The position numbers and the translations under genes were made by a program. This document shows positions 38,301-50,879 of a DNA stretch of 64,000 nt, in pieces. Source of the DNA: Ectocarpus siliculosus (Eukaryota > Sar > Phaeophyceae > Ectocarpales > Ectocarpaceae); assembly GCA_000310025.1 (NCBI GenBank), contig FN649734.1, positions 5,385,284-5,449,283 on the forward strand, written 5' to 3'. Numbering within the stretch: the first letter of the stretch is position 1; the number at the start of each line of letters is the position of its first letter. The notes beneath the pieces are model-generated. The model saw nothing but the letters and a program-made list of their open reading frames with translations, was not told the DNA's origin and did no database searches.

Positions 38301-40863
38301 GTCCTGCCGGAACGTGTTGACCATGACGGGTTGTGGTGCACCCTTGCCTAACGGGGACGAGGGCGGCGGCAACGGGGTGCCGGTCTGGGGGCGTGGGGCC
38401 AGGCGGGGAAACGAAAACGGGAGGGAGGAGGGGGGCGCGCGCTTGTGTAATCATGCGAGATGAGTATCTACAACACGGGGTCGAGCACTTTGACCCAAGA
38501 CAGCTTTCGCTTGAAGATGGTTGACAGGTCTCCATGGTTTCGAGTATAAGATACAGGGGAAGGAGGGGTCTGCAAAGACTGAGAGGTAGCGTTCGGAATC
38601 CCAGTTGATGATGTTCGGCCACACCGTACCCACCTCGCCGATATATAGGACCTACAGTAAGTAGATTGTGCGAGCACTTATTCTCATTGATTGGCAACCC
38701 ACCAGCAAGAGCGGTTTCACGGCAGAGTAGGCTCTGTGACTTGCTGGTCATCAGGTCGAATACCCCACCCACCAGAGGGCCTTAAGCATCGCATACCGAC
38801 CTAGAGGCTACGTGCATCATCTGTACCACCCCTTGGACCCCAAACGGGTACAAAGGGAATAACGCATTTAGTTTACAGTTCATAGCAAGAAGCTCCTGCG
38901 CAACCGCGCTCGGGACACCAAGCAGGTCGAAGACTGGGTCCAGCAGCTGCCCCGAACGGAACCGAACGCGGCCGCGGACGTGTCGGACTGCAGCTGGCAA
39001 GAACTGGTGCTGGACCTCGTGATATGTGCAACATGCCATCAAGTTTCCCCCATCCCTGTGTGTCGCATCGTTGTAATAATCATCGCCACGATGGTTAATA
39101 CAACGACGCGGCACACAAGGATTGAGGAAATTTGACGACAAGTTCAACATATTACCAGGTCCAGCACCAGTTCTTGCTAGCCGCAGTGGTCCTACACGTA
39201 CGCGACCGCGTTCGGTTCCGTTCGGGGCAGCTGCTGGACCCGGTCTTCGACCTGCTTGGTGTCCCGAACGCGGTCGCGAACGAGGAGGGCGCTTGCTTTT
39301 TTCATCATGCGAGATGAGTATATGAGCACCATAATCCAAGACACCTTTCGCTTGACAAGGTTGAAAGTTGAAAGGTCTGCATGGTTTCGAGCAGGAAGGA
39401 GGGGTCTGCAAAGACTGAGAGGTAGCGTTTCGGAATCCCAGTTGGTGATCATTATAGCGTACCCACCTCGTCGATATATAGGACCTACAGTAGGTAGATT
39501 TTGCGGAGAGGGCGCTTGTTCTCAATAATTGACAGCGCAACAGCAAGAGCGGTTTCAAGGCAGAGTAGGCCCTGTGACGTACTGGTCATCAGGTCGCATA
39601 CCCCATCCACCAGACGGCCTCAAGCATCGCATACCGACCTAGAGGCTACGTGTATCATATGGACCACCCCCAAACAGGTACAAAGGGAACAACGCATATT
39701 GTTCATAGGAATTTGTGAGATCGACAACAACGCAGCTACAACGCTGGGAGACACTCGGTGGCATGTTGCACTTACCACGAAGTCGAGTACCAGCTCCTGC
39801 CAGCTGCAGAAGTTCGACACGTCCGCGACCACACCTGGTTCCGGTCTGGAAACCTGCTGGCCCCGGTCTTCGGCCGGCTTCCCGTCCCTCGTATTCACCC
39901 TCTCAGGGTCCTCGGGGGAGGTGTCGACCGAGAACCCCGCGCCTGTTGGCTCATCGGTAGCCGCTGTTTCGCCAACCACTGCATTGACAACCGCAGCTAC
40001 CGCTGTATGCCTCTCGTCGGACATCATACCCGCCTCTCCCGCTGCAAATATGGCCTCGCCATCGCAGACAAACCTGCCATCCCTTGCTCCATCGGTCGAA
40101 AATGAAGCCGTAGCTGACGGTTCCAGTGCTGTTCTCAGCGTCACCTCCGGTGCACCCAAGACCGCCTCCTCATCGCCCATGGGAGCTTCCGACTCCGAAT
40201 TCTGAACCTGCGACTCAACGTCGGGCATCTCCTCTGTCGCATCGCCCCCCTCCTCCGTGACGTCATCCCCTTGGTTGGCCACGTCGTCACCAGGCGCAGA
40301 TGGGGTGCTATCGTCTTCGTCGTCGTGGTAAAAGTAGTGACCCTTGTCCTCCTGCCGGAACAGGTTGACTATTACAGGATCTACCCCACGGCTGCGAGGG
40401 TGCTGGAGACGGGGTGGGAGGGGAGTGGAGAGGGCGTGCTTGAATATTCATGCCGGAGGGTCCGCTCGGCAATTGAACAAGATGGAGTAAAGCACAGTAG
40501 TTGGCACCGACTTCCTCTACGTATATGGATTGAGAGGTCCCTATGGTACGTAGCATTGGGTACATGCGGTTGAAAGACGGGCCGTTACGGAGAAGGGAAA
40601 GCGACATTCATCATTTTCAGCCCGCCAGGTCAGAAATATCGTGGCCCAGGGGTGGTAGGGTTAGGGTTAGAGCGTAAATAAATCATCACCCAGGGATGAC
40701 CAAAAGTTGTGCTTCAACAGCAAGTATGGTCCGTGCTGCGTAATACCTGCACTGAATTAATAGTATAAGTACAAACTCCGTCTAGCCCAAGCTCTTACCT
40801 TCTCCCGCCGCGATCTCTCCATACGAAGGGCTTGCTCCTTGAGCTCGCGCTTCGACATGTTCA
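31450..40863 (-). CDS. Long low-complexity protein with C-terminal OTU-like cysteine protease domain
   Basis: OTU proteases remove ubiquitin. Exons inferred in order: 40863-40795, 40380-39776, 38347-37992, 37019-36744, 36300-36212, 35941-35888, 35233-34774, 34560-34183, 33975-33445, 32887-32483, 32118-31800, 31730-31663, 31563-31450. Most adjacent pairs agree in phase; at least one link exon between 38.0 and 37.0 kb and one between 35.9 and 35.2 kb were not placed, and the true 5' end is unknown. The middle is Ala, Gln, Glu and Ser rich and poorly conserved-looking (a Gln-rich coil at 32.8 kb, a basic-acidic coil with KREAKRQEECRAK at 33.7 kb). Only the last three exons look like an enzyme. 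The zinc-ribbon gene follows on the same strand, so the two could be one locus in a different exon structure. Confidence 0.5.
35328..35381. repeat. CT dinucleotide microsatellite
   Basis: About 27 CT units with one TT interruption, in an intron of the OTU gene just upstream of the 35233 acceptor, where it extends the pyrimidine-rich context. Confidence 0.9.
37992..38347 (-). CDS. Repeated exon, copy I
   Basis: 119 codons: VNTFRQDKDDNPPDD, an Ala/Asp-rich middle, and the end SCSWEELVLNLV at a strong donor GTT|GTAAGT. Paralogous to the exon at 39776-40380: both open PV-x-VN-x-FRQ and close SW-EELVL/QELVL. Part of the OTU gene model. Confidence 0.55.
38440..39740. repeat. Tandem ~850-bp duplication with an inverted exon copy
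   Basis: 38440-38900 and 39286-39720 are direct repeats sharing blocks such as atgcgagatgagtat, gtctgcaaagactgagaggt, gatatataggacctacagta and gcataccgacctagaggcta. Between them lie a plus-strand copy of the repeated exon (about 38905-39040) and a minus-strand copy (about 39150-39290) facing each other across a short spacer that includes a gttgta...tacaac hairpin. Confidence 0.75.
39150..39290 (-). pseudogene. Repeated exon, copy III, with stop codons
   Basis: Clear homolog of the exon ends at 37992 and 39776 (DTKQVEDRVQQLPRTEPNAV), but it carries TAG just after AYV and a second TAG before QELVLDL. The donor is GTAATA. Inferred to be a dead exon copy. Confidence 0.65.
39776..40380 (-). CDS. 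Repeated exon, copy IV (longest)
   Basis: About 202 codons: PVIVNLFRQEDKGHYFYHDD, then an acidic, Ala-rich body, closing NFCSWQELVLDFV at donor GTG|GTAAGT. Acceptor ggggtag. The exon ends phase 0 while copy I can be entered in phase 0 or 1 depending on acceptor, so both may be used in one transcript. A telomere-like ggtagggttagggttag lies just upstream at 40655-40674. Confidence 0.55.
40655..40674 (+). repeat. Short interstitial telomere-like tract
   Basis: Two and a half TTAGGG units in an intron of the OTU gene model. Confidence 0.6.
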
Positions 40864-43629
40864 ACACCTGCAACAGTTGACCAGCTGTCGCGAAAAAACA
40901 CCACAGTCCCGTCTGAACGTGGGAGTACGCGCCAGAGGCAAAAGACAAACGATGCCGATCGTTACCGATTATCGTTGGTGCCGGGTACTTGTTGGTATTC
41001 ACGCGCAAATGAACGAAATGTAGACAACGAGCAATACTTCAACACAAGAAAACATTTTCTGAGCCGTACATCACGTGAGAGCTGTCTGTAGTGCCCAGAA
41101 TTCTTTGATGCTCCTGTGAGGACTTCGCTCGAGATTGAAAGAACGACCTAACATGTAACCCAGAGCAAGAGGCATCGATCAGTAGGAACGAACAAGCGCA
41201 GACTGTACGCACGGCCGACTAAACATTGTGTCCTGCAACGTGACTTTCATTTTACTTGGGGGTGGAAGTGCATTTATCACAATCTACTTCGTCGGGGACA
41301 TTCATGAAGTCGGGCATACTTGCGTCACGGGTATTTACTTATGAGAACCTTGATCCACGCGGCAAAAGAGTGCTTGTTGTTCAACGCTGTCACGGAGCGA
41401 AGCGGGGCGCTCTTCTTTTTGAAAAGAGCCGCGGAGCGGGGAGTTGCGATTTATCCGACGGCAACATCTGCACGGGGGGCGGAGTGATTGTTTTTTCTTG
41501 GAAACGTCAAGGAGAGGAGCGCAATAACCTGTCGCGCCGTTACTTTTACGGGGCGTTCACGCTACACACTGTGGCGTGAACCGTACGAGACGACGGTCAT
41601 GGCGATGGTGCACCGTCAGAGACAAAACAAAAAAACAGAACGATGCATACATCCGTACCAATAAACGTAGCACTTGAGGTTCGTCAAGTACTTTCGGTTG
41701 ATCGAGCATCGAGTCATGTGCACGGTGTGTTGTGCGGGGATGTGCCAGGGACGCATTCGTTGAAAATGTCGCCGCCTGAACAACCCAATCAAACACACAA
41801 CGCTAGTACCACATCAAGGCTTGTGCTCACAGATAGGGTCATTTTTTTCCACATCGACGTTCTCCTCCAACCATCCACACACTTCTGCAACCGCACAAAG
41901 GCAGTGGAATGCCTCGCTCGCCTCCGCTGTTCGTTTCCCTATTTAGCACCAATGACTTTGTAACCCCGTGCATATCATGTAGGTGTCTCTGGTACACTCA
42001 ACAAGGCCTACGTCCACTTGCCCCAACACACGAGCAGCTTGGGCACATGCACAGCTGTAGCTGTTCAATAGACTGGGTTGAAAGGGTATTTTCCCAATAT
42101 GTGGTCCAACAACCAGCAAGTCCGGATATATAGCAGAGCTCGACCTGAGGAAAGGCGTCATTTCTCTGCCCAATGTGGTGGTACACATGATACCGAATAA
42201 CGGATTGATATTTCTCTGATGGTAGCTGTGCTGTCAACGCTAGGGGAGTAAGTTATGCGCCATCACCGCAGAAAGTTGACCGTGAATCCGTGATAAAACA
42301 CACTTCACGGAAAAAAAAAATCACGGGTTTGGCGGCTGATTCTGTGACGGAGTAGAACAATCAGCATCGTAGTCCTCCAAACGGTAACGGTACACCAACA
42401 CCCTTTCTGGAACACTACCAAAACGAGGACAGAAAGGCCGGTACAACCTGACGCATTACCACAGCAGCATGTCTATGCCGATACTAACCAGCGGGCAATT
42501 CGTTGCGACGGCACGGCTATCCACTATAGATGGTGCCATGCTAACTCACCTGGTGACATGCCGAATTGTCGGCGAGCTGTCGAGCGAACGTCTCCCCGAC
42601 GGACTCGACGTACGCCATACCTCAATCTGTGTTAGACAAACCAGCAGAAATGGGTCGCTTGATTGGTTCCCCGTCGTATCGTTGTACGACTGTATTGTGA
42701 CATTAGATATAACACCCACAAGTAATGCCAAGGTAGGCGCAGTGCAAGACTGCAAGGGTTTGAGATCGTAAAGTTTCGGAGTTCTCGCAAATTCTGAATG
42801 AGTCGCAAAATCGAGCGATAGAAAAGCAAGAATGAATGTTTTGGTTCACATTTCCGCACGGGTAAAAGAGTAGTCACACAGGCGCAGGACAACCCTGGCA
42901 AGGACCACTTCGGGCTGAAGGTCGGTTATTTGCTACCGCGATTTCGGGACTTTGCATTGTCCGTTGTTGTCATAAAGTTACCGACGGTGATGCGATTTCG
43001 TGGCAACAACGAAAGGAAGTGAGAAGGAATTTACCTCCGTGCCACGCGTCGCCAACGTGGGGCAGCAGTTACGGCTAGCAAATAGTGTTCGCCAAGAAAT
43101 ACTCAACGAATGGAGGTAACGTGAGCTCTACGCACCCATTTTACAATGCCACATCGTTTGATAGTTTTCGAAACGATCAACGTATCAACATTTGTCACCG
43201 GCGTTCGGCACGTTGTATCGCATACGGCAACCCCCGGCGGCTAGGTCATGAGGCATCGTATCTCCATGGAACGTTCGTGCGCTTGCTTGTGAGAAGGCAT
43301 TTCTTGAAGCCTTCACGCGCTATCGATCAGAACGCTCCCGGTAGAGGCTATCGTGAGAGAGAGACAAAACCACATCTGAAGCACTGTTTCAACACCCGGT
43401 CGCAGTATCCTGCACCTATCTCCCCGTCTTGCCTCTCTAGCCGAAGAACTCCGGTCCTGGTCACACGGTGGACGATTCCTCTACAGCGGTTCTGACAAGA
43501 GTACGCACGATCAAGCACTTTCTTTCGCTCGCACTCCTAACACCCCCCGACACTTGTGGCTGTGTTGCTGCTGTTGTAGCTATTGTGTTGCTGTTCTTGT
43601 TTTCTTCATATTTAGAAACCGTCCTGATC
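40864..43629. other. Gene-poor stretch
   Basis: No exon chain was found. An open stretch on the plus strand at 42469-42730 (TARLSTIDGAM, LDITPTSNAK) ends at a possible donor AAG|GTAGGC, but has an equally open minus frame and no partner exon. A small hairpin with arms like tcacgg and ccgtga lies near 42275-42330. Confidence 0.4.
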
Positions 43630-43935
43630 TCTGCTCAGTACCTTCTATCGCTCGTACTGGTCCAACTGACGTGGATGTTTTCCGTAGTCACAGACCAACG
43701 AGAGAAGGTACCTTGTTTGTGTGTGTACTCGGTAGGATACGAATCTCCGAGATCTCCGGGGGTTACGTAGATACCTATGATGGGTGGGTGTGATGGACTT
43801 GGCGCGCTAGGTTCTGCTTGCCTCCCCATGTCTCTCACTCGTTGATGCAAAGAACTTGAGTCAACCCTTTATGCAGAAACGCCGTCGACAAGAGTCCGCG
43901 AGCGTGATAGCGCAGTACAAGCGCCGACACCCTAC
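43630..43935 (+). repeat. ~300-bp repeat, left flank of the minisatellite
   Basis: Same orientation and high similarity to 46372-46675, beginning ctctgctcagtaccttctat and ending near gcgccgacac. A third, more diverged copy lies at about 57540-57690. Confidence 0.8.
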
Positions 43936-44089
43936 CACGATATCGTGGGCGCAGCTGACGTCCGTAGGGAAAGGTTCGGGAGGTGTTGTCATGTGTGCGG
44001 GTTCCTTGGTATTCCAAGCGGTGTACGGAAGGTGGTGTTAGCTTCATATGAGCATAGGTTGGGCGATTTATAGGGGCTGATAGAGCAGG

Positions 44090-46180
44090 CAGCGGCGGAG
44101 AGCCTCAAGCTGCAGGAGGCCCGAAAAGCGGTGGCGGAGGCGGCCGGGGAGCGGACACTCGCGGCGGGAGCGGCGGCCTCGTGGCAGCACCGGCGGCAGC
44201 ACCGGCGATCCTCGGCAGCATAATCTTCGCGGCGCCGGCGGTAGGGGGGACGGCCAGGGCGCAGGAAGCACCGGCGGCAGCACCGGCGGCGAGAGCAGCG
44301 ACCCCCGGCAGCAGATTCTTCCCCGCGGTGGCAGTCGGGGGGACGGGCGGGGCGCAGGCACTCGCGCGGGAGCGGCGGAAGCACCGCCGGCAGCACCGGT
44401 TAAGAAAGCGGCGACCCACGGCAGCAGAGTCTTCCCCACGGCGGTGGTGGGGGAGGCGACCTGGGAGCGGGCACTCGCGGAGGGAGCGGCGGCATCGGCA
44501 GCAGTACTGGCTGCGAGAGCAACGGCCCCCCGCAGCAGAGTCTTCCCGCGGCGACGGTGAGGGAGGCGACCGGGGAGCGGGCACTCGTGGCGGGAGCGGC
44601 GGCATCGGCTGCAGCACCGGCAGCGAGAAACGCGACCCCCGGCAGAAGAGGTTTCCCCGCGGTGGCAGCCGGGGGCATGGCCGGGGCGCAGGCACGCGTG
44701 CGGGAGCGGCGGCAGCACCGGCGGCAGTCACCACTGCAGTACCGGCGGCGAAAGCGGCGACCCACGGCAGCAGAGTCTTCCCCACGGCGGCGACAGCATC
44801 GGCGGCGAGAGCAGAGACCCCCGGCAGAAGAGTCTTCCCACTGGGGCAGTCGGGGGGCGACGGGGGCGCAAGCACTCGCGGGGGGAGCTGCGGCAGCACC
44901 GGCGGCAGCACTGACGGCGAGAGTAATGACCCCCAGCAGCAGAGTCTTCCCCGCGGCGGTGGTAGGGGATAGCGGCCGGCGCACAGGGGCTGGCAGCGTG
45001 AGCGGCGGCCTCGGCGGCAGCACCGGCAGCGAGAAAGGCGACCCCCGGCAGAAGAGGTTTCCCAGCGGTGGCAGCCGGGGGCATGGCCGGGGCGCAGGCA
45101 CGCGCGCGGGAGCGGCCGTAGCACCAGCGGCAGTACTGGCGGCAGTACCGGCGGCGAGAATGACGAACCCCAGCAGCAGAGTCTTCCGCGCAGCGGCGTC
45201 GGGGAGGCGAACTGGGAGCGGGCACTCGCGGCGGGAGCGGCGGCATCGACGGCAGCACCGGCGGCGAGAGCAGCGACCCACGGAAGCAGAGTCTTCCCCG
45301 CGGTGACGGTGGGGGAGGCGGCCGGGGAGCAGGAACTCGCGGCGGGAGCGGCGACATCGGCGGCAGCACCGGCGGCGAAAGCAGCGACCCACGGCAGCAG
45401 AGTCTTCCCCGTGGTTGCGGTGGGGGGGGCAGCCGGGGAGCGGGCACCCGCGGCGGGAGCGACGGCAGCACGGGCGGCAGCACCGGCGGCGAGAGCAACG
45501 ACCCCCAGCAGCAGAGTCTTCCCCGCAGCGGCGGTGGGGAGGGCGAACTGCGAGCGGGCACTCGTAGCAGGAGCGGCGGCAGCACCGGCGGCAGCACCGG
45601 CGGCAAGAGAGGCAACCCCCGGCAGCAGAGTCTTCCCCGCCGCGGCAGCATGGGAGATGGCCGGGGTGCAGGCACTCGCGCGGGAGCGGCGGCAGCACCG
45701 GCGGCAGGACCGGCGGCGAAAGCGGCGACCCCCAGCAGCATGTCTTCCCTGCGGTGACGGTGGGGGAGGCGACCGGGGAGCGGGCACTCGGAGCGGGAGC
45801 GGCGGCATCGGCTGCAGCACCGGCGGCGAGAGAGCTGACCCCTGGCAGCAGAGTCTTCCCCGCGGCGGTGGTGGGGGACAGCGTCCGGGGCACAGGGACT
45901 GGCGGCCGGAGCGGCGACATCGGCTGCAGCACCGGCGGCGAGAGCGACGACCCCTGGCAGCAGAGTCTTCCCAGCGGCGGCAGTGGGGAGGGCGAACTGC
46001 GAGCGGGCACTCGTAGCAGGAGCGGCGGCAGCACCGGCGGCGAGAGAGGCAACCCCCGGCAGCAGAGTCCTCCCCGCGGTGACGGTGGGGGAGGCGACCG
46101 GGGAGGAGGTAATCGCGGCGGGAGCGACGACATCGGCGGCAGCAACGACGGCGAGATCGGGGGCTTCTGCGATTAAGACG
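44090..46180. repeat. GC-rich ~112-bp minisatellite
   Basis: Around 17 degenerate units with the core gcagcagagtcttccccgcgg followed by a block of ggcggg/cggcgg and gcagcaccggcggcgagag. Spacings between the tcttcc anchors run about 100-123 nt with one half-size step. Because stop codons are rare in this sequence, three minus-strand frames of roughly 495, 571 and 581 codons and plus-strand frames of about 240-260 codons are all open. Unit lengths not divisible by three make a single repeat protein unlikely. Confidence 0.85.
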
Positions 46181-46371
46181 AAGTGTTGGATGGATTGGAT
46201 TTGGGGGGGGAGCAAAAATGCAGCAGGGGGGCCGTTAAGGTGTTAACTTTTGGGAGAAAATGCAAGAGGGCGGCTGTTAAGAAACCCACGTTGTCTCGAT
46301 GTTTGACAAACGGCATAGTTGGTGAAAGTTCACTCTGGCGTTTTTTAGTTCGCCGGTTTTTTTACCTTTCT

Positions 46372-46675
46372 CTGCTCAGTACCTTCTATCGCTCGTGCTG
46401 ATCCAACTGACGTGGATGTCGTCCGCAGTCACAGACCAACGAGAGAAGATCCCTTGTTTGTGTGTGTACTCGGTAGGATACGAATCTCCAAGATCTCTGG
46501 GGGTTACGCAGATATATATGATGGGTGGGTGTGATGGAATTGACGCGTTAGGCTGTGCTTGCCTGCTCATGTCTCTCACTCGTTTGTAAAAGGAACGTGA
46601 GTCATCCTTTGTGCAAAAATACTCTCGAAAAGAAGAGCCCTCGAGCGCGATAACGCCTTACACGCGCCGACACTC
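46372..46675 (+). repeat. ~300-bp repeat, right flank of the minisatellite
   Basis: Matches 43630-43935 in the same orientation, roughly 85 percent by eye, from ctctgctcagtacc through cgccgacact. Confidence 0.8.
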
Positions 46676-47577
46676 TCAGCATACCTGACCCATTCTATGA
46701 AAATTGAATAGAAACCGAAGGACCCAGAGCAATTAAAATATAGCAGTACGTTATCAAAACAAACAGCCGCCGAACAGTCAGACATCGCAACGGGCTTGGC
46801 ATGCACACAAAAGAGATGGACAAAGGAGATCGACAAGTAGAGCCCACAGTTTCCCACTGGACACGGGAGGCCACGCAAAAAAAATAACACGGCAGTAAAC
46901 TCGCATGATTCTATCATCTATGCCTACTATGTACCGTAGTCTACGGCGTCGTACCCCTCCCCAGAAAGTCGTACCCCACCCCCCACCCCCGGAAGTTCGG
47001 CAACTAACTGTCGTTGTACCCCCGAGCGTGATTGTTTTTCCGATAAAACATTAGTCCTCCGCCCCCTTTTTGTGTACAAGGGGGGAAACGTTTCAGCCAT
47101 TTTGTTTTAGAACCCCCACAACTTTCTTCGGACGATTTTTCACTACTAGTGAGTATGTTACCGATCACAACGCGCCAGAGCTGACGCACTTAGAGTTCTT
47201 TGATATCTTACGTGTTTGGGACGGGTCATCCGTGGAACACTTGCTCGTATTTTTTGTCCATTGGCGGGAACACTAAGTGTGTGAACGTATGTTGTCAATT
47301 TCGCTGCTCCGCCCAACGGTAATCACCGGGGTATTCACGGGAACCCCCCTCCATCTTAAAAAATATTTATTTACCCCCCGGGGGAGCACATTCCAGAGGC
47401 AAGTTTATCCCCTCTCCGGGGGTAGAAGCGGGGTGTTTTCATGTTTTCATGGTCGGTGGGTTTGCACCGGCCATGCCATGCAATAACGTGCGGGGGGATC
47501 ATGACCAAGGCAAAAAATACCAGTATGTGCTCATTCCAAACCCCATAATCCCATTTTTATCCCTCCTCCACATCCCT
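46676..47577. other. No gene recognised
   Basis: Mixed sequence with C-rich runs (46960-46990, 47340-47385) and a small hairpin around ccccctttttgtgtacaagg at about 47062. No frame with exon-like borders was found. Confidence 0.4.
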
Positions 47578-50500
47578 ACTCTGGCGGAAAATTCCATGCC
47601 AGGTTCTCTCAGGCCAGCCTCTGCGGATAGTGTGGACCGTTTTCATCGCACAATCAACAGTGTTTTGTTGTACAGCACTGCTGCTGCAGTATAACGATCA
47701 AGAAACTCTTCTCTGCACTCAATTCAACAAAAAATACAGAAACACATTGGCGGGGTGATCGTTATCTGTAGAATGAGCGCTCGCGGGAGATACATATAGC
47801 TTGTTTGTAGGCTACTGGCTTCCATTAAACAAACAGGAGATGCTGCGAGGATAATGTTGTTGTTGAGCTACAGCAGTAGTAGTCGTGTTGGTTGAGGTCG
47901 AAATGTAACAACCGTCAGAGGAAGATCAAAAAATGTTTTTCCGCGGCTGGCTGCCCTTCTTGCTGGATCCTCGACAGCTCGCGTAGCATACGCCGGACGC
48001 GACTCTTGATCGGAAAGCAACAGCATGCATGCCTCGGAGAAAGACAGACCAGGAGAGAGGGGGAATCTTAATCTTGATCGCTCGCGGGTGCAGTTTCCAC
48101 ACCCTGCCACGGCAGGTGCAAGCCTCAAAAGTATCTGCGGCTGCTCGAGAGCCCCTGAAACTTTTGTATGTAGTTAAATGTGGATGCCACACGCTTCTCC
48201 CTCTCTCCAAACACCGACCTTCTCGGGGGGCAAGCACTCTCTGGCCCCTCGCTTCCTTCAGGCTGCCACAAGAGCACACTTTCCTACGACCGGGACAGCA
48301 TGTGCTCTCCGCATGAGTCGTTTACTACATGCTCAAGGCAGTCCAACACGTGCCTCCCAACCATCATGACGAGGCATATGGATAGGGCATCCATGCACAC
48401 AATATTTCGCCGTTCAACCCTCCTCTCTCACCTGGTTTCCAAGCGTCCTACAGCGTATCTTGTTCCTAGTTGCTATCTCTCCGCGCCCCGTGCGCAGAAA
48501 CACCTCCGACTTGACGCTTCTCTCGAAGTGCACGCGTCGCGGCCCCAAGGTCTTGCTTGCCACAAAACCGGGTGGTGTGTAAGTGTGGCGAATTGCCCTC
48601 GGCGCAATCAACGAGTGCGTAGTAGAATAAAAAAAAAAATGTAGCATATGGCATCAAACACCAAGATACTCTATCGACGAAACATCGGCTACAAATAACG
48701 CTTGGACTCCGCAACCGGTACAAGATCCCAGCAGCAGCCACTTTTCTGTTCATTAGAAGGTGCAGCCAACACACCTACTAATCCTTCCAGCCTGCCCCTA
48801 GATACATTGCGGTGGGTAGAGACCTTTGCCTCGTTCATGGCGAAGGGACGGCTGGTTGTGTATACGGCGTCGTGCGTTTTCACAGCAGTTGTCCACTATT
48901 CTCCACATCTATTTTGGATGCCATGCGTTGAAAAACAACAAAATACACCATGACACCTGTACACACTTCTTGCTCTAGTCTAATCACCGCCATCTGTGTC
49001 TTTGCTTTTTTCGTCTTTCAAGTGGATAGATAGATAAAACAAGCAACACCTTTGTCCCTGTAGCGTACGGTAATTCAACGGGTCGACTTGTGCCTGCCGC
49101 TTTCTCATCTATCTGGACTCTTGGCATTGGAAGCTCAATTCCCTTTCATCAGCACCGTATATAATCATACTCGTATCCTTCTTCCCCGCACTTTGTGTAC
49201 AATATCCGATATCGACCTGCTCTGCACACAACCAACAACGGAGGAGAGCTATTGTACAACAGCAGCAGCTAATAGCAGCCATCACGATCATGAAGTGACT
49301 GTCATTGCCGTTGCTGCTTGGTGTGATTTCGATTGTTTTCAAGCTGAAGACGCGTACCACACACAAAGGGTCGTGCGTGCTTTAAGCAATTCAGCGGGGT
49401 ATTATCATGCACAAGGAGCTCTTTTGGTTTGTGTGCAACCCTCCAAGCAGTGGCGCGCTGAGGAGCTGCACAAGCCAGCAGCCGTATACCCACTACGCGT
49501 GTAGCGGTGTACCACGTTATTACGCCGCACCATTTTGGTGAGCACCTTCACTTCTGCCTCGGGCCGTAACGAAGGTAGCTTATCGTGTAAGAGGGAGCGC
49601 GCGAGCGCACTGTAGTAGCTTGGTGACCACCACGACCGCCGTGATTATTCCTGACAGCAACCGACCCCATGTTGAGCGTCGGGACTTTGGACCACCAAAC
49701 AATGGTTGCCAAAGATCCTCGAACAGACCGGCGATGATGAAAATTGAGAGCTGTGTAAGGAGATGCGGAGAGATGGCACGACAGCAGTACGTAGTACGAG
49801 CCTCTCCCTGGAGAGTTGAAGAACGGGAGGGTCTACCATGACTTAAGACGATACTACTGCTTGTCGAAGGCACAAATGTACACCGCGGCAGTGCCGCCTC
49901 TCTCCGTCCTTTTCGAACGCTGCTGCTTGCTGCTGTTTTTTCGTGTTTTCGGCGTGTCGTGCATCATGCACAGCACAAGTACGCCATTTCTTGTATGAAG
50001 AGGCCAGAGAACAAAAGACACTCGTTGAACTTTGCGACGTCCCGTCCAACGCGTCCACTCGTAGAGAATGCTCAATACACCCAAAGATAGGGTCCAGACG
50101 TCGATGAGAGTCTGGGCGGAACCTGTCCAGTTCCACAGCGTGTGCCCTACGATTCCTCACTGCGCAGTAGTAGGGTCGGTCACCCGGCTCAGCATCATCT
50201 ACAGCAGTTTCTCAGCACGTCAATTTTGGTGGCCTCTTCGAGATTGTCATTCTCTCACCTCCGATCATGGGACATCGCTGTCATGGGGCCGCGGCGGCAA
50301 GGGTTCCGCGTGCTGTGGTTTGGGGAGTCTTCGTCCATGCACCTCACGCACTCTTTCAGTCCTCCTGTTTTTTTTTTTCGACTTGAGACGATGAATCACA
50401 AAAATTTCAAATTTTTCGCAAAGTGGCGATCGCTGTCGTCTCGGGGTCGGGTTAGGTCGAGCGAGCAACATAGCTTGTGTGGCATGCTAGATTACGAGAT

Positions 50501-50690
50501 CCAAAGTCATGCTGGCTGTCGTTTGTTGAATAGAATTCCGTACGATGTGTTAGCGCTCCGAGTGTGTGCGGCAGTGCACTTCGGTGGTGTGGCCGTGGCA
50601 GATTCGCGGGGCGGCGCCTGAAAAAACACAGGACCGTACAGATTGGCCAATCAACGCTTCTCGTGCGACTCACAGAAACACGGGAGGCTC
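47578..50690. repeat. Dispersed ~3 kb repeat, copy B
   Basis: Collinear with 35-3000 except for indels and one relocated inverted block. Both copies retain the same short frames, such as a minus frame starting MRLAPAVAGCGNCTRER (309-518 in A; 47868-48128 in B), but without typical exon borders. Conservation of these frames may just reflect recent duplication. Confidence 0.78.
49982..50144 (-). repeat. Inverted, relocated sub-block of copy B
   Basis: This block is the reverse complement of about 2112-2275 in copy A, matching through gtccagacgtcgatgagagt and surrounding bases. In copy A it lies before the agatgcggagagatggcac block; in copy B it lies after that block. Confidence 0.8.
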
Positions 50691-50879
50691 GTTGCGATGG
50701 ATCTTATGTCTCAGCTCATGTGCAAGGTGCAAAGGCCCCCAACTCCACCGCAAGCGATGCGCAACTGACCGCTCATCCGGGAACTACTCTAGTGCGTGCA
50801 AAAGGAACAAAGTACACTCATTCCATGCATGCGTCACGCTTTACAATAGGTTGGCGATGAGACTACAAATAAATACTTG

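Noticed and set aside
42469-42771. Possible plus-strand exon
   Set aside because: Open and moderately protein-like, but the minus strand is also open, no acceptor or partner exon fits, and no motif is recognised.
44105-46215. Three minus-strand open frames of about 495-581 codons, with Ala-rich 37-residue repeats
   Set aside because: They overlap in different registers over the same minisatellite, unit lengths are not multiples of three, and plus-strand frames are equally open. Composition explains the openness better than coding.
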